Shown: piece by piece, positions 46,593 through 58,982 of the stretch
Position numbering within the stretch: position 1 is the stretch's first letter
Layout: each line of letters starts with the position of its first letter
Source of the DNA: Lycorma delicatula
Lineage: Eukaryota > Arthropoda > Insecta > Hemiptera > Fulgoridae
NCBI RefSeq assembly: GCF_047948215.1
Contig: NC_134460.1
Location: forward strand, 150,468,049-150,532,048
Direction of reading: 5' to 3'
DNA length: 64,000 bases
Notes under the pieces: model-generated
What the model saw: the letters and a program-made list of their open reading frames with translations, nothing else
Database searches by the model: none
Told to the model about the DNA's origin: nothing
Made by a program: the position numbers and the translations under genes

Positions 46593-46594
<2 letters not shown>

Positions 46595-46680
46595 TATGAC
46601 ACTCCCGGTAACGTAAGGATTCCAACGCGGGTCATACATCTAAATCGGTTTGGCCGTTGAGCTGCTACGGTGAAACAAAT
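46595..46680 (-). repeat. Degenerate tRNA-like segment
   Basis: On the minus strand, CACCGTAGCAGCTCAACGG resembles an A-box region and CGCGTTGGAATCC a B box. It does not fold into a closed cloverleaf and probably represents a further SINE head, not matching families A, B or E closely. Confidence 0.45.
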
Positions 46681-46707
46681 ACATATACTTATACTTTTTG
46701 GGCAGTC

Positions 46708-46950
46708 GTATAATAAAGTATGGCAACATTTAAGTAGTTAGACGTAAAAAAAAATAAAATTTAGAAAATGTTTCTACTTTGAAACAATCTATTTTTTAGC
46801 GTGAGATCACAAAATCTGAAGCTCCCGAGGAAATCTCTCAAGCGGGAAGCGACTCAAAAAACTAAAATATTAGTTAGGCTATGATGTCACTTTAAAGCCC
46901 ATTAAAAACAAAAATTTTGACATAAATAACGTAGAGCAACTCTAACCAAA
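46708..46950 (+). repeat. Family F repeat, copy 2
   Basis: Shares the ordered motifs of 42655-43090, beginning ATAAAGTATGGCAACATTTA and ending around CATAAATAACGTAGAGCAAC. Shorter and diverged. Confidence 0.52.
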
Positions 46951-48030
46951 ATGGCCATCATATAATATTTTTTACAACTATTTTCGAAAGTGTAGAGATA
47001 AATTGTAAACATAAACAAGAAATAGATATACTTTTTTGAAATTTTTTTTGTTGTATACATTTTATCGGGGTTTTTGAAAGAAAATTAATTATGTTCGTGC
47101 TATAGCAATTTACTGATAGTAAATTAAGTTATATTTTGGTACCGTATTAATTTGTTCCAAATTCAAAATTGCATCTAACGATATATTCAAGTATAATACT
47201 AAAATTATAATTCCATTTTATATAAGTAGATTGCAATATCGAAGAAATAGTTCATTTTATTTCAATTTCTGTTATTTCTATCTTGAAATTCTACCTATAA
47301 ATGTTCCCGTATCCTATACATTAATGCCTAGATTCACTTGGGTTTTCAATTTAAAAAATTATATGTAAAAAAAAATAAAAATATTATAATTATGGGTCCC
47401 GTTCGATCCTATATTGTTTTGCACTGAATAGTTTATTTATCTGAGTTATTATTTACTTCAGTAAAACGGCCGATTCGATTCGACGGTTATTTATAACAGG
47501 GCTAAGAAAAATTAGAATTTACCCAAATACGGGTACTGTGATGTCTCCTTGTCCGATGGGGTCGAAAATCAGGCCAAAGCTGGGATGAATGTATAGTCAA
47601 ATATTTGTGCTAAATTTTAAGTATTTCATTGTACTAAACCTTACTTTTTGGGGACCGCTGTACAAAAATTAAAAATGGTGAAAATGTTTCCATCCCTTTT
47701 TTAATTTTATCAAAAATTTAACGCCGTCTATGCCGTCCCGTGTTTGGAAGTTTTTCAGCTAGTCCGGACGTACGAGTATTAATCAAAATACACAAGACAG
47801 CACACGTACTTACGTTCATGCAGTATCTTCCCGAAATTTCTATAATTTATTTTTTATTACGGGAGTCTTGAAACAACGAAATTTGAAAATTTTTCGATAT
47901 CTAAAACTTTGGCCATTTCCTATACATTTCGTTTACAGCAGCATGAGAATCGGGAAAATGATTTTTCTTTCTTTCCAATTTTGCTATTAATACCCGCTTC
48001 GGAATTTTCTGTAGTAAAAAGTGATGTATC
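46951..48030. other. No feature seen
   Basis: AT-rich sequence; no gene or repeat recognised. Confidence 0.45.
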
Positions 48031-48034
48031 TTTT

Positions 48035-48895
48035 ACTTTCCCGTCTAGCGCTATAGCTCTAGAAGGTAAAGCACTGTAATCGGTCCGATTTGGGCATATG
48101 CGGTTTTCACCGCATCTTGATGTTTTGATACCTAAGGAACCCAAAAAACCGGATAAAAATTTTCCGGATGTTAATGTTCGTATGTACGCGTCTGTGTTCG
48201 GGGTCGGCCTCTAAATCACCTTATATCTCCAGATCTACTGAACCAATTTTGACTAAACTTGGGTCTAAAAACTTCTATATATGGGGCATTGATGCCATTA
48301 AATTTTCAACTTAACAGGTCAAGGGTGTGATGCTGTAGAGCAAAGTCACCCTTAGTATCTCGAGATTTTGCCGTAGTTTTCTTTAGCGCATTTGTTAACA
48401 ATTAAAAAATAATATTTGCAAAAAAGATTTTGCATAATCGTACCCCCACCCCAAAAAATGCTGTTGTATTTACTATGTTGTGACGTCATAGGTGAGCGGT
48501 AGATTTAAATAAATGAATAACATTTAAAGTTTAAAAATGTAACTCGTCGGTCTGGCCGAGTCTCAAACTAGATCGCCTGGTCGACTCGATACCTAGTGCG
48601 TTAAGCCTCGCGACTACACCAGTCTGCCGATCGTACTAGCGAAATTTGTTCTGTACTTAAGTCGTGGAATTACATTAGTTTAATTAATGACGACTGTCGC
48701 CGCAAGTATCGCCACACCCGTGCGAATTAAATACGGTATGAGCGCACGCTTTAGTTAAAATTATTAAATTAAAAAAAAAACAAAAAATTTTATATTTAAA
48801 TAAAATGGTAAATATTTTAAATTAAGTTGTTTGTGTAAGCCGTGCATCAGAAACAAGACACAGATGTCGTAGGACAAGTCCTCCAACTGTGTTTC
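48035..48895 (-). repeat. Family B repeat, full copy
   Basis: About 860 bp on the minus strand, running from CTTGTTTCTGATGCACGGCT (about 48855) to the 3' inverted-repeat end at 48035-48075 (TTTACTTTCCCGTCTAGCGC ... CTCTAGAAGGTAAAG). The tRNA-like core lies at about 48540-48635. The copy is uninterrupted and useful as a reference. Confidence 0.82.
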
Positions 48896-49440
48896 ATTTG
48901 TTTTTTTGCCATCGATTCAACATAAATTGGACATTTTTTGTAGCCCTCTGCTTTGCTTCAATCGTTCCATCAATTAAAACTAATGAATATCTTTCGTTTG
49001 CTATCTAATTCTGTGCCGAATTGAATACCTATAACGATTGATATTTCAAAAGTAGTGTTAACCTATAAATTCATTAATAATCAAGCAAAATACCAGAAAT
49101 CATTTCGAAATAATTGTTAGGGTATGTTTAAAAATGTAATGATTTTGTTTTGTGAAAATTCTTTATCGGGTTTGTAAGTCCCTGTGGAATTTGTTTTTCA
49201 GTTATCGAACAAAGTAGCAATTTTATTTTAGTGGATATTCTTACGCATAATCAGGTATATCGTAGTTGTAATTACGGGGAAATATGTTTCTACGGTTATT
49301 AATTTAAGAGTTTAATGTTAATATTTACCCAAAACAATGCGGGCGAGATTCAAAATTTCCTAATATTAATACTAATAATGATAATAACGAATAGTGTAGA
49401 TATGAAAAAAAATTGAGGTGAATTCCTTATTCTATATAAA
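48896..49440. other. No feature seen
   Basis: AT-rich sequence; no gene or repeat recognised. Confidence 0.45.
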
Positions 49441-49452
49441 TACCTATTACAG

Positions 49453-50312
49453 CAGTGGTGTCTCGTAGCTAAAGTTAGTGGTGATCCAGAAAATGTTTTT
49501 TCCGGGCCTTTTCAAGGCGATGGTTAAAGTTCTCTGCAAAGTAAAAGAAACGAAAAGATGAATAAAATAGAGTAGCTGAAAGCAGGATAATAATAATCTA
49601 ATTCTACACTTTATCACATTCAAGAATATAGTACACGTATCCGGTTTAACCGAATAAATAATAAAATGCCAAAAAAAGGTAATATTTTTTAGTATTATTA
49701 GATACATAACAATTTAATAAAATGTCCGCTTAAAAACACTATAGTCCAATGGCGCTTAATTTAAATTTCTATGTACACAGAAACAAATAAATAGTTAGTT
49801 TTTGCTGATTACCCTCCTTTCGCCCTTCCATCGTATTTTTGAATAGGTTTGGCAATCAAAGAGCCCTTGTTTTTCGCCATATTCTGATCGCCACTGATAA
49901 AACAACTAAACCGCTTTCATATTCCTTTCACCGACTAAACTAGAAAGGGAAACGAACAAGGAAAATTCCATAGACAAGCGGAGTAAAAAAAAAACTACTT
50001 TCCACCAGCATGATAGGGTCGGAACTGCGGGAGCGACACTGCTCTCTCACCCTTGCAGCCTCGCGTGCAGCTTTCTATGTGCGCATGCGCACAAAAGCCA
50101 AACACCACGCCGCTGGAACTGTGAAGCGTACAGTTCCATACAAATATTTTTGTATTTTTTCATAAACTGCGGTTGACTACTGACTTAAGGATTACATATT
50201 GTACAAGTATAAGAAAGAATTAAAGAAAAAAGGACTCGTTAAATTGTTATGGATATCAAGCGGAAGTAGGTGGTGCTGCAGTTTCACAGCGCCTATACGC
50301 GAGCCGCCACTG
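49453..50312. mobile_element. hAT-type non-autonomous element
   Basis: Terminal inverted repeats start CAGTGGTGTCTCGTAGC on the left and, from the other strand, CAGTGGCGGCTCGCGTATAG on the right; CAGTGGYG is a known hAT-type start. Eight-base direct repeats flank it: TATTACAG (49445-49452) and TATTACAA (50313-50320), one mismatch. Length is 860 bp, with no transposase frame recognised, so it is non-autonomous. The right half (about 50010-50130) is GC-richer. Confidence 0.8.
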
Positions 50313-50320
50313 TATTACAA

Positions 50321-52040
50321 CTAAGTCTTTTACCGATCCTGGCAAAAGATAATACTGAAAACTTTTTACAGTCGATATTTATGCTTAACCTTTATACAAA
50401 AAAGTTTCTAAAAGTTTTTGGCGTGTAGGTTTGTAACTACAATTATTTTAGCTTAAACAAAAATATTTTTAGGTTTATTCTTTTAGAATTTGGACATTAT
50501 CGAAGGTATAACAGTATTTTTTTTTTAATGATTTATGAGAATCGTTTGGATGATTTCCATGATTTTAGCGTGAACATGTTTTAAGGACTGACTGACGCAT
50601 ACCGACTTGTTTTTTTGTACATTCTTTATACTAAGGGCCTACTAATTCTTTTACTTCTTCCTATTTATTTTCTGTTGTTAAATATTAAAACCTAAGGATA
50701 GAAAAAAAAGGTTAAGTGTATGCAACAATTTCTTGATGTTTCAGATTCATAAAGATTAAAATGATCTCGTATATTCGAACATCTGCAGGTCTTTTTTTAT
50801 CATTTAAAATGTACTTTTTTTATTTATGTACACATAAGAAAAATGAATAAATTCTTTTTGTATAAGAAGAATTCTTTTTCTTAATTAATTCTCACAATAT
50901 TCAGGTTACAAATTGATTATCCAAAATTTTTTGTTTAACGTTTAGTATTTTAAAGAGCCACGTATAAAAATACTTTTACCTCAAAAAAATTGTTTTCGTT
51001 GTTTTTTCATTCTGTTAACTGTATCGCTGATAAAGAATTTTGTAAGTCCTATTTTGGACTCTTATGTTATCGATATACATTTATAAACATGTGAACGGCC
51101 AAAAGAAAAGAACAATCGATGTCCAAAAGTTCATGTAACAAGTTCGTGTGTTTTATTAGTATAAAAAATACAAAAATACCCCTTTCTGGAATTTAATGTA
51201 TGTCGCTCGCTAATATGTTAAATAAAAACGGTTCGGTTTACGATTTTATTTTGCGTATAAGTGGTTAACGGTTATTTCTTTTCTTCAAAAATATTAACAT
51301 TAATCATTAAATTATTGCATTTAAGGAGAGAAAAGGATGTAAGAGATTATTTTAGTATACGTGCTATGAAAAGAAGGGTAGTTAAAAGAATGCCGTGCCA
51401 TCTCGGATTTTTAGCATACCTTAATTCCATGTCAGCACATTATCTTTGAATTTTTTCCCTCGCATTTCATTCCCAAAATGATATTTTAAGTTCAGATCTA
51501 TAACATTATTTATTACAACCTTTGTAAATTTTTAGTTTCATCGTTACGTTTGCTATATAGTATTCGTATTTATTAATTCTAATCAAAAAATTTAACCGTT
51601 ATCTCGTCGAATATACTAGAATCCGTATTCAAATAGTATAATAAATTAATAATGCGGCAAATCGTTTTTTTAACAAAGTTTTCTTTTTTACATTTTAACT
51701 ACCGTCGATTTTAATTATGATACTGACTTGTGAATTTTCGATTGTACACAATTCTGGTCGTTTACAAATTTCTGGTCCGTAGATATTTCACACATATTAA
51801 TCGATATTACAATATTATTTTCATTAGGGTATCTTCGGATTAATTTTGATTTATGCCTTCGGTCGGTTATGACTCGTATTACGTCATTCGGGGATAACCT
51901 TAAGGCTCTAATAAAATATGGACGATTCAGTTGCGTACGTAAAAGCATTTGGGAAATTTTTATGAAGTTATCTGTATCGAAAGATAAATTAAAATTAAAA
52001 GAATTTATATCGAAAGATAAATTAAAAAATAAATTTGTAA
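50321..52040. other. About 1.7 kb without a recognised feature
   Basis: AT-rich sequence. A short imperfect tandem repeat TATCGAAAGATAAATTAAAA occurs twice at about 51974-52029, next to the tail of the RTE copy. Confidence 0.5.
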
Positions 52041-52041
52041 A

Positions 52042-53830
52042 TTTTTTTTAGTCTTCAGTCATTTGACTGGTTTGATGCAGCTCTCCAAGATTCCCTGTCA
52101 AGTGCTAGTCGTTTCATTTCGGTATACCTCCTACATCCTACATTCCTATCAATTTCCTTTACAAATTCCAAACGTTGCCTGCCTGCACAATTTTTCCTTC
52201 TACCTGTCTTCCAGTATTAAAGCGACTATTCCAGGATGCTTTAATATGTGGCCTATAAGTCTGTCCCTTCTTTTAACTATATTTTTCCAAGTGCTTCTTT
52301 CTTTATCGATTTGCCGCAACACCTCTTCATTTGTCACACCCACCTGATTTTTAACATTCTCCTACAGCACCGGATTTCCAAATCTTCATATCTCTTCTTC
52401 TCAGGTACTCTGATCGTCCAAGTTTCCATATAAAGCGGGACACCAAACATATACTACCCAAATTTCTTTTCCTGACGTTGAAATTAATTTTTGATGTAAA
52501 CAAATTATATTTGTGACTGAAGGCTCGTTTCGCCTATGCTATTCGGCATTTTATATTTCTCCTGATTCGTCCATCTTTAGTAATTCTACTTCCCTAATTA
52601 CAAAACTCTTCTACCTCTATTATCTTTTCTCCTCCTATTTTCACATTCAGTGGTCCATCTTCGTTATTTCTACTACATTTCATTACTTTCGTTTTGTACC
52701 TTGTACTGTTACTCCGAATCTAAATCGCTCTTTAACATCATTAACTGCTAGTTCTACGTAAAGATTAAAAGGTAACGGGGATAGGGAACATCCTTGTCGG
52801 ACTACCTTTCTTATTACGGTTTCTTTCTTATATTCTTCAATTATTACTGTTGCTGTTTGGTTCCTGTAAATGTTAGCGATCGTTCTTCTATCTCTGTATT
52901 TGAACCCTAATTTTTTTAAAATGCTGAACATTTTATTCCAATCTACGTTATCGAATGCCTTTTCTAGGTCTATAAATGCCAAGTATGTTGGTTTGTTTTT
53001 CTTTGATCTTCCTTCTCTTTGGCCTAAAATTGCTTCCCTTGTCCCTATACTTTTTCTGAAACCAAATTGGTCTTCTCCTAACATTTCTTCCACTCTCCTC
53101 TCAATTCATCTGTATAGAATTCTAATTAAGATTTTCGATGCATGACTAGGTAAGCTAATTGTTGTGTATTCTTCACATTTATCTGCTCCTGCTTTCTTTG
53201 GTATCGTGACTATAAAACTCTTTTTGTAGTCTGACGGAAATTCCCCTTTTTCATAAATAATACACACCAGTTTGTATAATCTATCAATCGCTTTCTCACC
53301 TGCACTGCGCAGTAATTCTACTGGTATTCCGTCTATTCCAGGAGCCTTTCTGCCATTCAAATCTTTTAATGCTGTCTTAAATTCAGATCTCAGTATTGAT
53401 TCTCCCCTTTCATCCTCTTCAACTTCCTCTTCTTCCTCTGTAACACCATTTTCTAATTCATTTCCTCTGTATAACTCTTCAGTATATTCCACCCACATAT
53501 CGACTTTGCCTTTCTTATTATAAATTGGTGTACAGTCTTAATTTTCCTTAACTTTCCTGTATTTTCCGTCCATTTTACTAAGGTTCATTTCTCTTTCCAC
53601 TTCTGAACACTTTTGTCTAATCCACTCTTCTTTCGCTAGTTTGCACTTCCTGTTTATAGTATTTCTTAATTGTCTATAGTTCCTTTTACTTTCTTCATCA
53701 CTAGCATTCTTATATTTTATACATTCATCCATCAGCTGCAATATATCGTCTGAAACCCAAGGTTTTCTACCAGTTTTCTTTGTTCCGCCTAAGTTCGCTT
53801 CTGCTGATAGTAAAGTATAATTCCGAAAAA
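52042..53830 (-). mobile_element. RTE-type non-LTR retrotransposon, longer copy
   Basis: Minus-strand element ending at the left in a short run of T (A on its own strand) at 52042-52049, after the 3' end GTCTTCAGTCATTTGACTGG also found at 40720-40755. It extends further 5' than the 39780 copy, reaching the region upstream of the RT (GGTKKTGRKPWVSDDI, about 53740-53800). The endonuclease is absent. Relative to the 39780 copy, about 130 bp containing FADD are deleted near 52697. Confidence 0.86.
52500..53800 (-). pseudogene. RTE-type reverse transcriptase, FADD block deleted
   Basis: Frames in order on the minus strand: MDECIKYKNASDEESKRNYR (53741-53538), then KTALKDLNGRKAPGIDGIPVELL and DYKKSFIVTIPKKAG (53498-53106), then EDQFGFRKSIGTREAI, YLAFIDLEKAFDNVDW and RQGCSLSPLPFNLYVELAV (53093-52683). 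The palm Asp in FIDLEKAFD is present. After FGVTVQG the sequence jumps to KTKVMKCSRNNEDGPL, so the FADD motif and about 43 residues are lost, with a frameshift. Stops and shifts break the thumb region from 52680 to 52100. Confidence 0.87.
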
Positions 53831-54412
53831 AAGTGAAATATCCCGAATTTAAAGATGTTAAAATCGTTATGGAAGTCTACTCAACCTGTTTATAACATCT
53901 TGTCACAAAATATATCGACTATCTTAGTTTAGAAGAGAGTCTGTTTTTCTATACTATCGGGAATTTGTAAAGAATAAAATTTATTAATGAACAAGTAGAT
54001 TAGTTTGGTAATTAACAGTATTTATCGAAGTTAAAACAAATGCAGTTCGACTTGTAAGTGATGAAATAAAGAGTAATGTCTAAAATATAACAAATTTTCA
54101 AAATTTTACCAAGTTTACGAATGTTAAACAGTGGGAATGCGATTAGAAGCTAGAATCGACTGCGCGTTCTAGAACTAAGTGTCCTTAGAGTCTTAATGTG
54201 TCTATAGTAAACTCGGATGTGAGTATCGTGCATTATCTGTTCGATTCTTTATTTTTTACAACTCCTTACCACGTGATTTGGGAAGCAGATCAATTTTACT
54301 AAAGGTTTATGTAAATTTAACCTATTTTAAATAAGCTTTGAGACGATAAAATAAAAACTTTTCTTGTTTTATCGTTGATGTGATTAATATATAACAGTTT
54401 TTAGTTCATGTA
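53831..54412. other. No feature seen
   Basis: AT-rich sequence; no gene or repeat recognised. Confidence 0.45.
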
Positions 54413-54414
54413 TG

Positions 54415-54660
54415 TCTGCTCCAGTGGTAAAATCTTCGCCTGATATCAGTTGTTATTAACAACTAAATATTCGATTTCAAACGTTCTGACGTTCAAATTC
54501 TAATAAAGGTAAGTTACTTTTATGCGGGTTTGAATACTAGACAGTGGTTACTGTTATACTTTGTTGTCTTTAATTAACCACACATTTAACGAATGGACGG
54601 CCTGAGTTCGTACAAAACTAAACCTTATTTACATCATATCATTTGGCTGTGGAGTTTACA
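54415..54660 (+). repeat. SINE family A, old diverged copy
   Basis: Head GTCTGCTCCAGTGGTAAAAT, B-box-like CGTTCAAATTCTAATAAAGG and body TTTAATTAACCACACATTTA. A palindrome-like TCAGTTGTTATTAACAACTAA replaces the CAGCTG-centred one. No target duplication visible. Confidence 0.7.
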
Positions 54661-54702
54661 AGTTGAACAGACTGCAACGTACACATTAAGAATAGAAATA
54701 AA

Positions 54703-54705
<3 letters not shown>

Positions 54706-54753
<48 letters not shown>
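54706..54753. repeat. (TA)n microsatellite
   Basis: About 23 uninterrupted TA units. Confidence 0.96.
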
Positions 54754-54757
<4 letters not shown>

Positions 54758-54984
54758 GGGGTGTGTATATAGAACCATAATAGAACCTCTTTCAACGAGA
54801 AAAACCTGGAAGATCACCAGACACAATATATGGATGCTGCAAAAAAAAAAAACAACATCCAATTCTCTACGCAGTGAAATTTCTCAAACTCAAACAGCAA
54901 CGTAAGCACCCTGTGCATTTGACCAAATCTAGTCGTTTAACGAAATACAATTATAATACATATCGAGAGAGCTCTGATAACACC

Positions 54985-55500
54985 CACAATCCTTACTGTT
55001 CACAGAGTGCTTATGATCCTTCCGAAGACGTTTGCAATTAACACAAGTCGGACCCTCCGACTTCTTTGGATAATCCTTACGCATGTGTACTTCATCACCA
55101 CCACAATGAACGCTTGTGGCACGCTAGATGGGATGAGACAGAGAGTAGATGTTATACGCGTGATCTCTTTCCAAATGTTATTGGTTTGCGGGACGCCTCT
55201 TGGGTACACCCTAATAAATGTGTGACACTATTTCTTTCCGGCCGTGATACTTTTAGGGACAGATTGCAAAAATTCGGCTTGGTTTATTCCGGGATGGGAT
55301 GTGTCCTCAGTGTGGACAATTGGATGACACCTACCGTGTTTTTTATGAGTGCTCGTACCAGTTAATGCGCGCGGTGACCAGGCTTGATCTTATCGAGTCG
55401 GCGTTGGATCTCCGTGTAAACTGGAGGAGCCAGGTCGTATCGACAATAGTGGAAAGTTTTGTAGATTACTTGGCGAAGGAGATCTAGAGCCCTGCTTGGA
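54985..55500 (+). pseudogene. Non-LTR retrotransposon C-terminal region
   Basis: After the RT position of jockey/R1-type elements there is typically a WxxxW...GHGxF region and a zinc knuckle. Here one frame reads RLWHARWDETESRCYTRDLFPNV...VTLFLSGRDTFRDRLQKFGLV (55120-55290), and after a frameshift another reads MCPQCGQLDDTYRVFYEC (55299-55352) and ends YLAKEI* at 55487. The knuckle CPQCG...YEC is largely intact. No RT domain lies upstream; the fragment is 5'-truncated. The 3' boundary is uncertain, perhaps near 55735. Confidence 0.72.
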
Positions 55501-55820
55501 TTTCTTTTGTATTATGTTTTTGTTGTTGTTTTGTTATATAAATTACGTTTTTGTCCTTCGTTTTGTTTCAATATTACTGTGTTGTTCCGTGTAAGATTTT
55601 TATGTTTCATGTTGGTGTGCTAACTCGCTTACTTTCTGCGGGTAGGTAGTTCAGTTCCTTTGTTTATTTAAGTCCTTTCAGTCTTACTTAAGAATCGGTG
55701 AGATACCGTTTGTTTTTAGTTCATTAAATAAATAGTACATCAACGGGACTGTGACTCGTGGCATACATATATACGCCAACGGATAATTAAAATTAGTAGA
55801 TGAATTTAGTTACAAATCTT

Positions 55821-56171
55821 GGTACTTACGTATTAACGCTACCGCAGCTACAGCTTTATTTAAAAACAAAGTAGTCAATCGGATTTCGGTGGAAAATGGA
55901 CCGATATAGTTTAACATAGATTCAAAACAGTCTCTTTATTAATTTTAATAAATGGTTATTTATATTTATTTATTTTATAATTTAACCAAACTTAACCTAC
56001 GCTCGCTAACCTTGACTAATTAATACCGTAATGTTTTGAGTATGTATTTAATAAATTCAGTAATTATTGCAATTATTTATTATTTAAATAATCAAAACAC
56101 TCCTGTTAATTAGTTCACTACTTTGTTTTTAAATAAAGCTGTAGCTGCGGTGGCGTTAATTCGTAAGTACC
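55821..56171. mobile_element. Fold-back MITE with 55-bp arms and 8-bp duplication
   Basis: Arms at 55821-55875 and 56117-56171 are inverted repeats with few mismatches, starting GGTACTTACG and containing CCGCAGCTACAGCTTTATTT. An 8-bp perfect direct repeat CAAATCTT flanks the element (55813-55820 and 56172-56179). Length is 351 bp, non-coding. Eight-base duplications are typical of hAT and some other superfamilies; the end sequence does not settle which. Confidence 0.87.
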
Positions 56172-56179
56172 CAAATCTT

Positions 56180-58960
56180 CTGCAAATCCAGTCTTTAAGG
56201 ATTCGGAGTTCTCAAATAATGTAAAATATTTAAATCATTTTAACAATTTATACCGTTAATTTTGCGTCTGAATGCAAAGTGATATTTTATTACGATTACA
56301 TTCCTTAAATTTTTTTCATAATTGATGTCTTTGTCGTTAATATTTCTAACAAACTTTTACCGTTCATGACAAAAAAAAAATCACTCGTCAGATCTTTTTC
56401 TTCTTATATGAAATATTAGATGATATCATTTTACTTAATCGGTTAGGCAGGGGCTTTAATGAATCGAGTAACATAAATATTCCAATTACATAAATTATTA
56501 TTATTTAGATTGAAACTTTAATTAATGGGTTCATTTACTTCTGTCCGCGTTATTAAAGTTTATTGTTTTTTATTATAATGCAGTAATAATGTTGTATTTA
56601 AATATTTTTCGTCAAAATATGTGCCTGTATATATTTAATAAAACAGCGCATCTGTTAACATTTATTGAACTTTATATATTTTTTTGTTTCCATTTCATTC
56701 TTCTTTTCAGAAACATTTCTGACAAGAAATCATTTCTATAAATAGCAACAGTGTAATTCGTATCAAAAAATGTTGATCCCAAAATCTTGTTTTTCTTCAC
56801 CCTAAGAATGTCTTGCGTTTTATATCGGAGATAATTTTTTTTATTAAAACTTATATTCAGTTTATTTGTATATACTCGTATTAATGCGATCTTTAGTTTT
56901 TTCTATTCTTGAATAAAGGGTTATGTCATTTTATCTTCTAATTCTTCATTTCTTTATCTTTAATAGACATTATCATTTACTCCATTAAGAAATTTTTTTT
57001 TAATTTAGCGAGATCAGTGCGGTAGTTTGACTTTTCACATTAATGTTACTATATTTTGTTCATTAAAACAATATATATATTTTGTCCGAGAAAAAACTAA
57101 TTTAAAGCGTATGAATAAAATAAGTGTAATATTCTAAAATATATTTACTTGATTCACCGTACATTGATAAAAACCTGCAGTTGTATCGCTATAAGCGTGA
57201 GAAATCAAATTATTATTTTTATTGGTAACGATGTTAACTCATTTACCGTTGTAGCGTGCGTGCTTTTTTTTTAATACTAGGATGCTGGAAATTATTTAAA
57301 TTTAAAAAAAAATTAGAAACATTTTATAATTAATAAAAAATAAGTAAAATATTAATATTTCTTAAAAATATAGATTATTTCACGAAAAATTGGAAAATAT
57401 TTCGGGACATGCTGGTGAAAATAATGAAAAACCTTTATATAAATATACATCTGCAATCTTTATTTTCGAGTTACAGCTAGCGAAAGATTTCGCCTGGATT
57501 TCAGCCCTTCTAATAAAAAGAAATCCTGCTGTAATTTTTGAGACCCAAATTAAGGAGTAAAGTTAGTGGTTTCTCTTGTGTAACTTGAGTCGGGAAATAG
57601 GATCAAACAGGTCCCAGTACTATAACTCCAGATGTTTTTAAGATATCTGACGTAAAACAAAAAATTCGGTATTAAAAAAACAATTTTTTTTTTCTTTTCA
57701 GGTTTGTAGTACAATAGCTTTGTTAAATGACTAATAAATGCGTAAGATTTAGTAATAAAACTTGTAGAGAATTTAATTATGAGAAAATTAATGTAAATAA
57801 AACCAATAAAAAGCAAATAAAAACTTTCAAAAGTCGGTTTGTTATTGAACCAAAACAGACGAAAAATTGAAAGTAAGTTTATGAAAAATCATGCTGAGAT
57901 TAGTGGAGTAAATTAAGAGTTATGCTTTCATTTTATTTGCGATTCATTACTGTAACTCAAAGTTACAGATATTAAGCATCTTTAAAATCTCTTTTTATAT
58001 ATTTTTTACTTCCTATATTTTAGTTTGTCGGCAATTTATTAGTATGTTTCCTTACTAATGGTTAATTTAACCAGTTTATTACTGTAATTATAAAATTGAT
58101 TTTTTTTGTTGAAAGTACTCGGACATCTTCTTTTATAAAAAATAAATGCTTGAGTAAATGCATTAATGTAATTAAATTAATAATCCAATATATTTAGTTA
58201 ATAAATAATTGAATCTGAGAAAATAATTGCACGGACAGTATTAATGTAATATCTTAAATGCGCTGCAACGTTATCATTCCAACTTATGCAACAAATACAA
58301 TAAATTATGTTCAGAATGCAAGGCATTCAATTTTAATGAATCTATATAGACTTCTTGATCTTAAGTACCCGTAATTTATTGTATGTTTATCGTCATATAA
58401 TGTTCAAATAACAGCATCATTTATATTAACACCGACAAATCTGTCGGACCTTAAACCATGCCATTCATTTAATTTAGTTTTATCGCATTTATTTTTGATT
58501 GAATTTAATAGCTGTTTTAGTTACTGTTTTGTTTCAATTTGATCGTAGCCGTTATTACTTTTAAATTATTAAATGCAATTTTAATATTATCACAGTTCAT
58601 TTCATTTATACCAGTTAAATTTATTTTTATTTTTTGATAATATGTACAGTAAAATCACATTTTACGGTGCATTTCATATATCGTAATTCTATAACATTAA
58701 TTCATTCATTTTACGCGTTTGTAAAACGATCGATAAAAAATAGTCGGTGTTTTTTAAGTATACATTTCACAATCGTATAATTGAAATAAAATATTTTATT
58801 ACTGTTGGTCTATATTAATAAATTTTGATGTAAATGTAATATTATGGGCGAGCACGCATTGTGGAACATTGACAAATATCCTTTTTTCATTACTTGTTAA
58901 CATTTTAAAAACGTTTGCTATTTTTTCATTTTTCAAACGTTTTATTTATAACGCACATAT
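56180..58960. other. About 2.8 kb without a recognised feature
   Basis: Very AT-rich. No gene, RNA or repeat family recognised on either strand. Confidence 0.45.
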
Positions 58961-58982
58961 ATATTACTTTCCCGTCTAGATA

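Noticed and set aside
51974..52029. Two-unit tandem TATCGAAAGATAAATTAAAA as a target duplication of the RTE copy
   Set aside because: Both units lie on the same side of the element, so they cannot be its flanking duplications.
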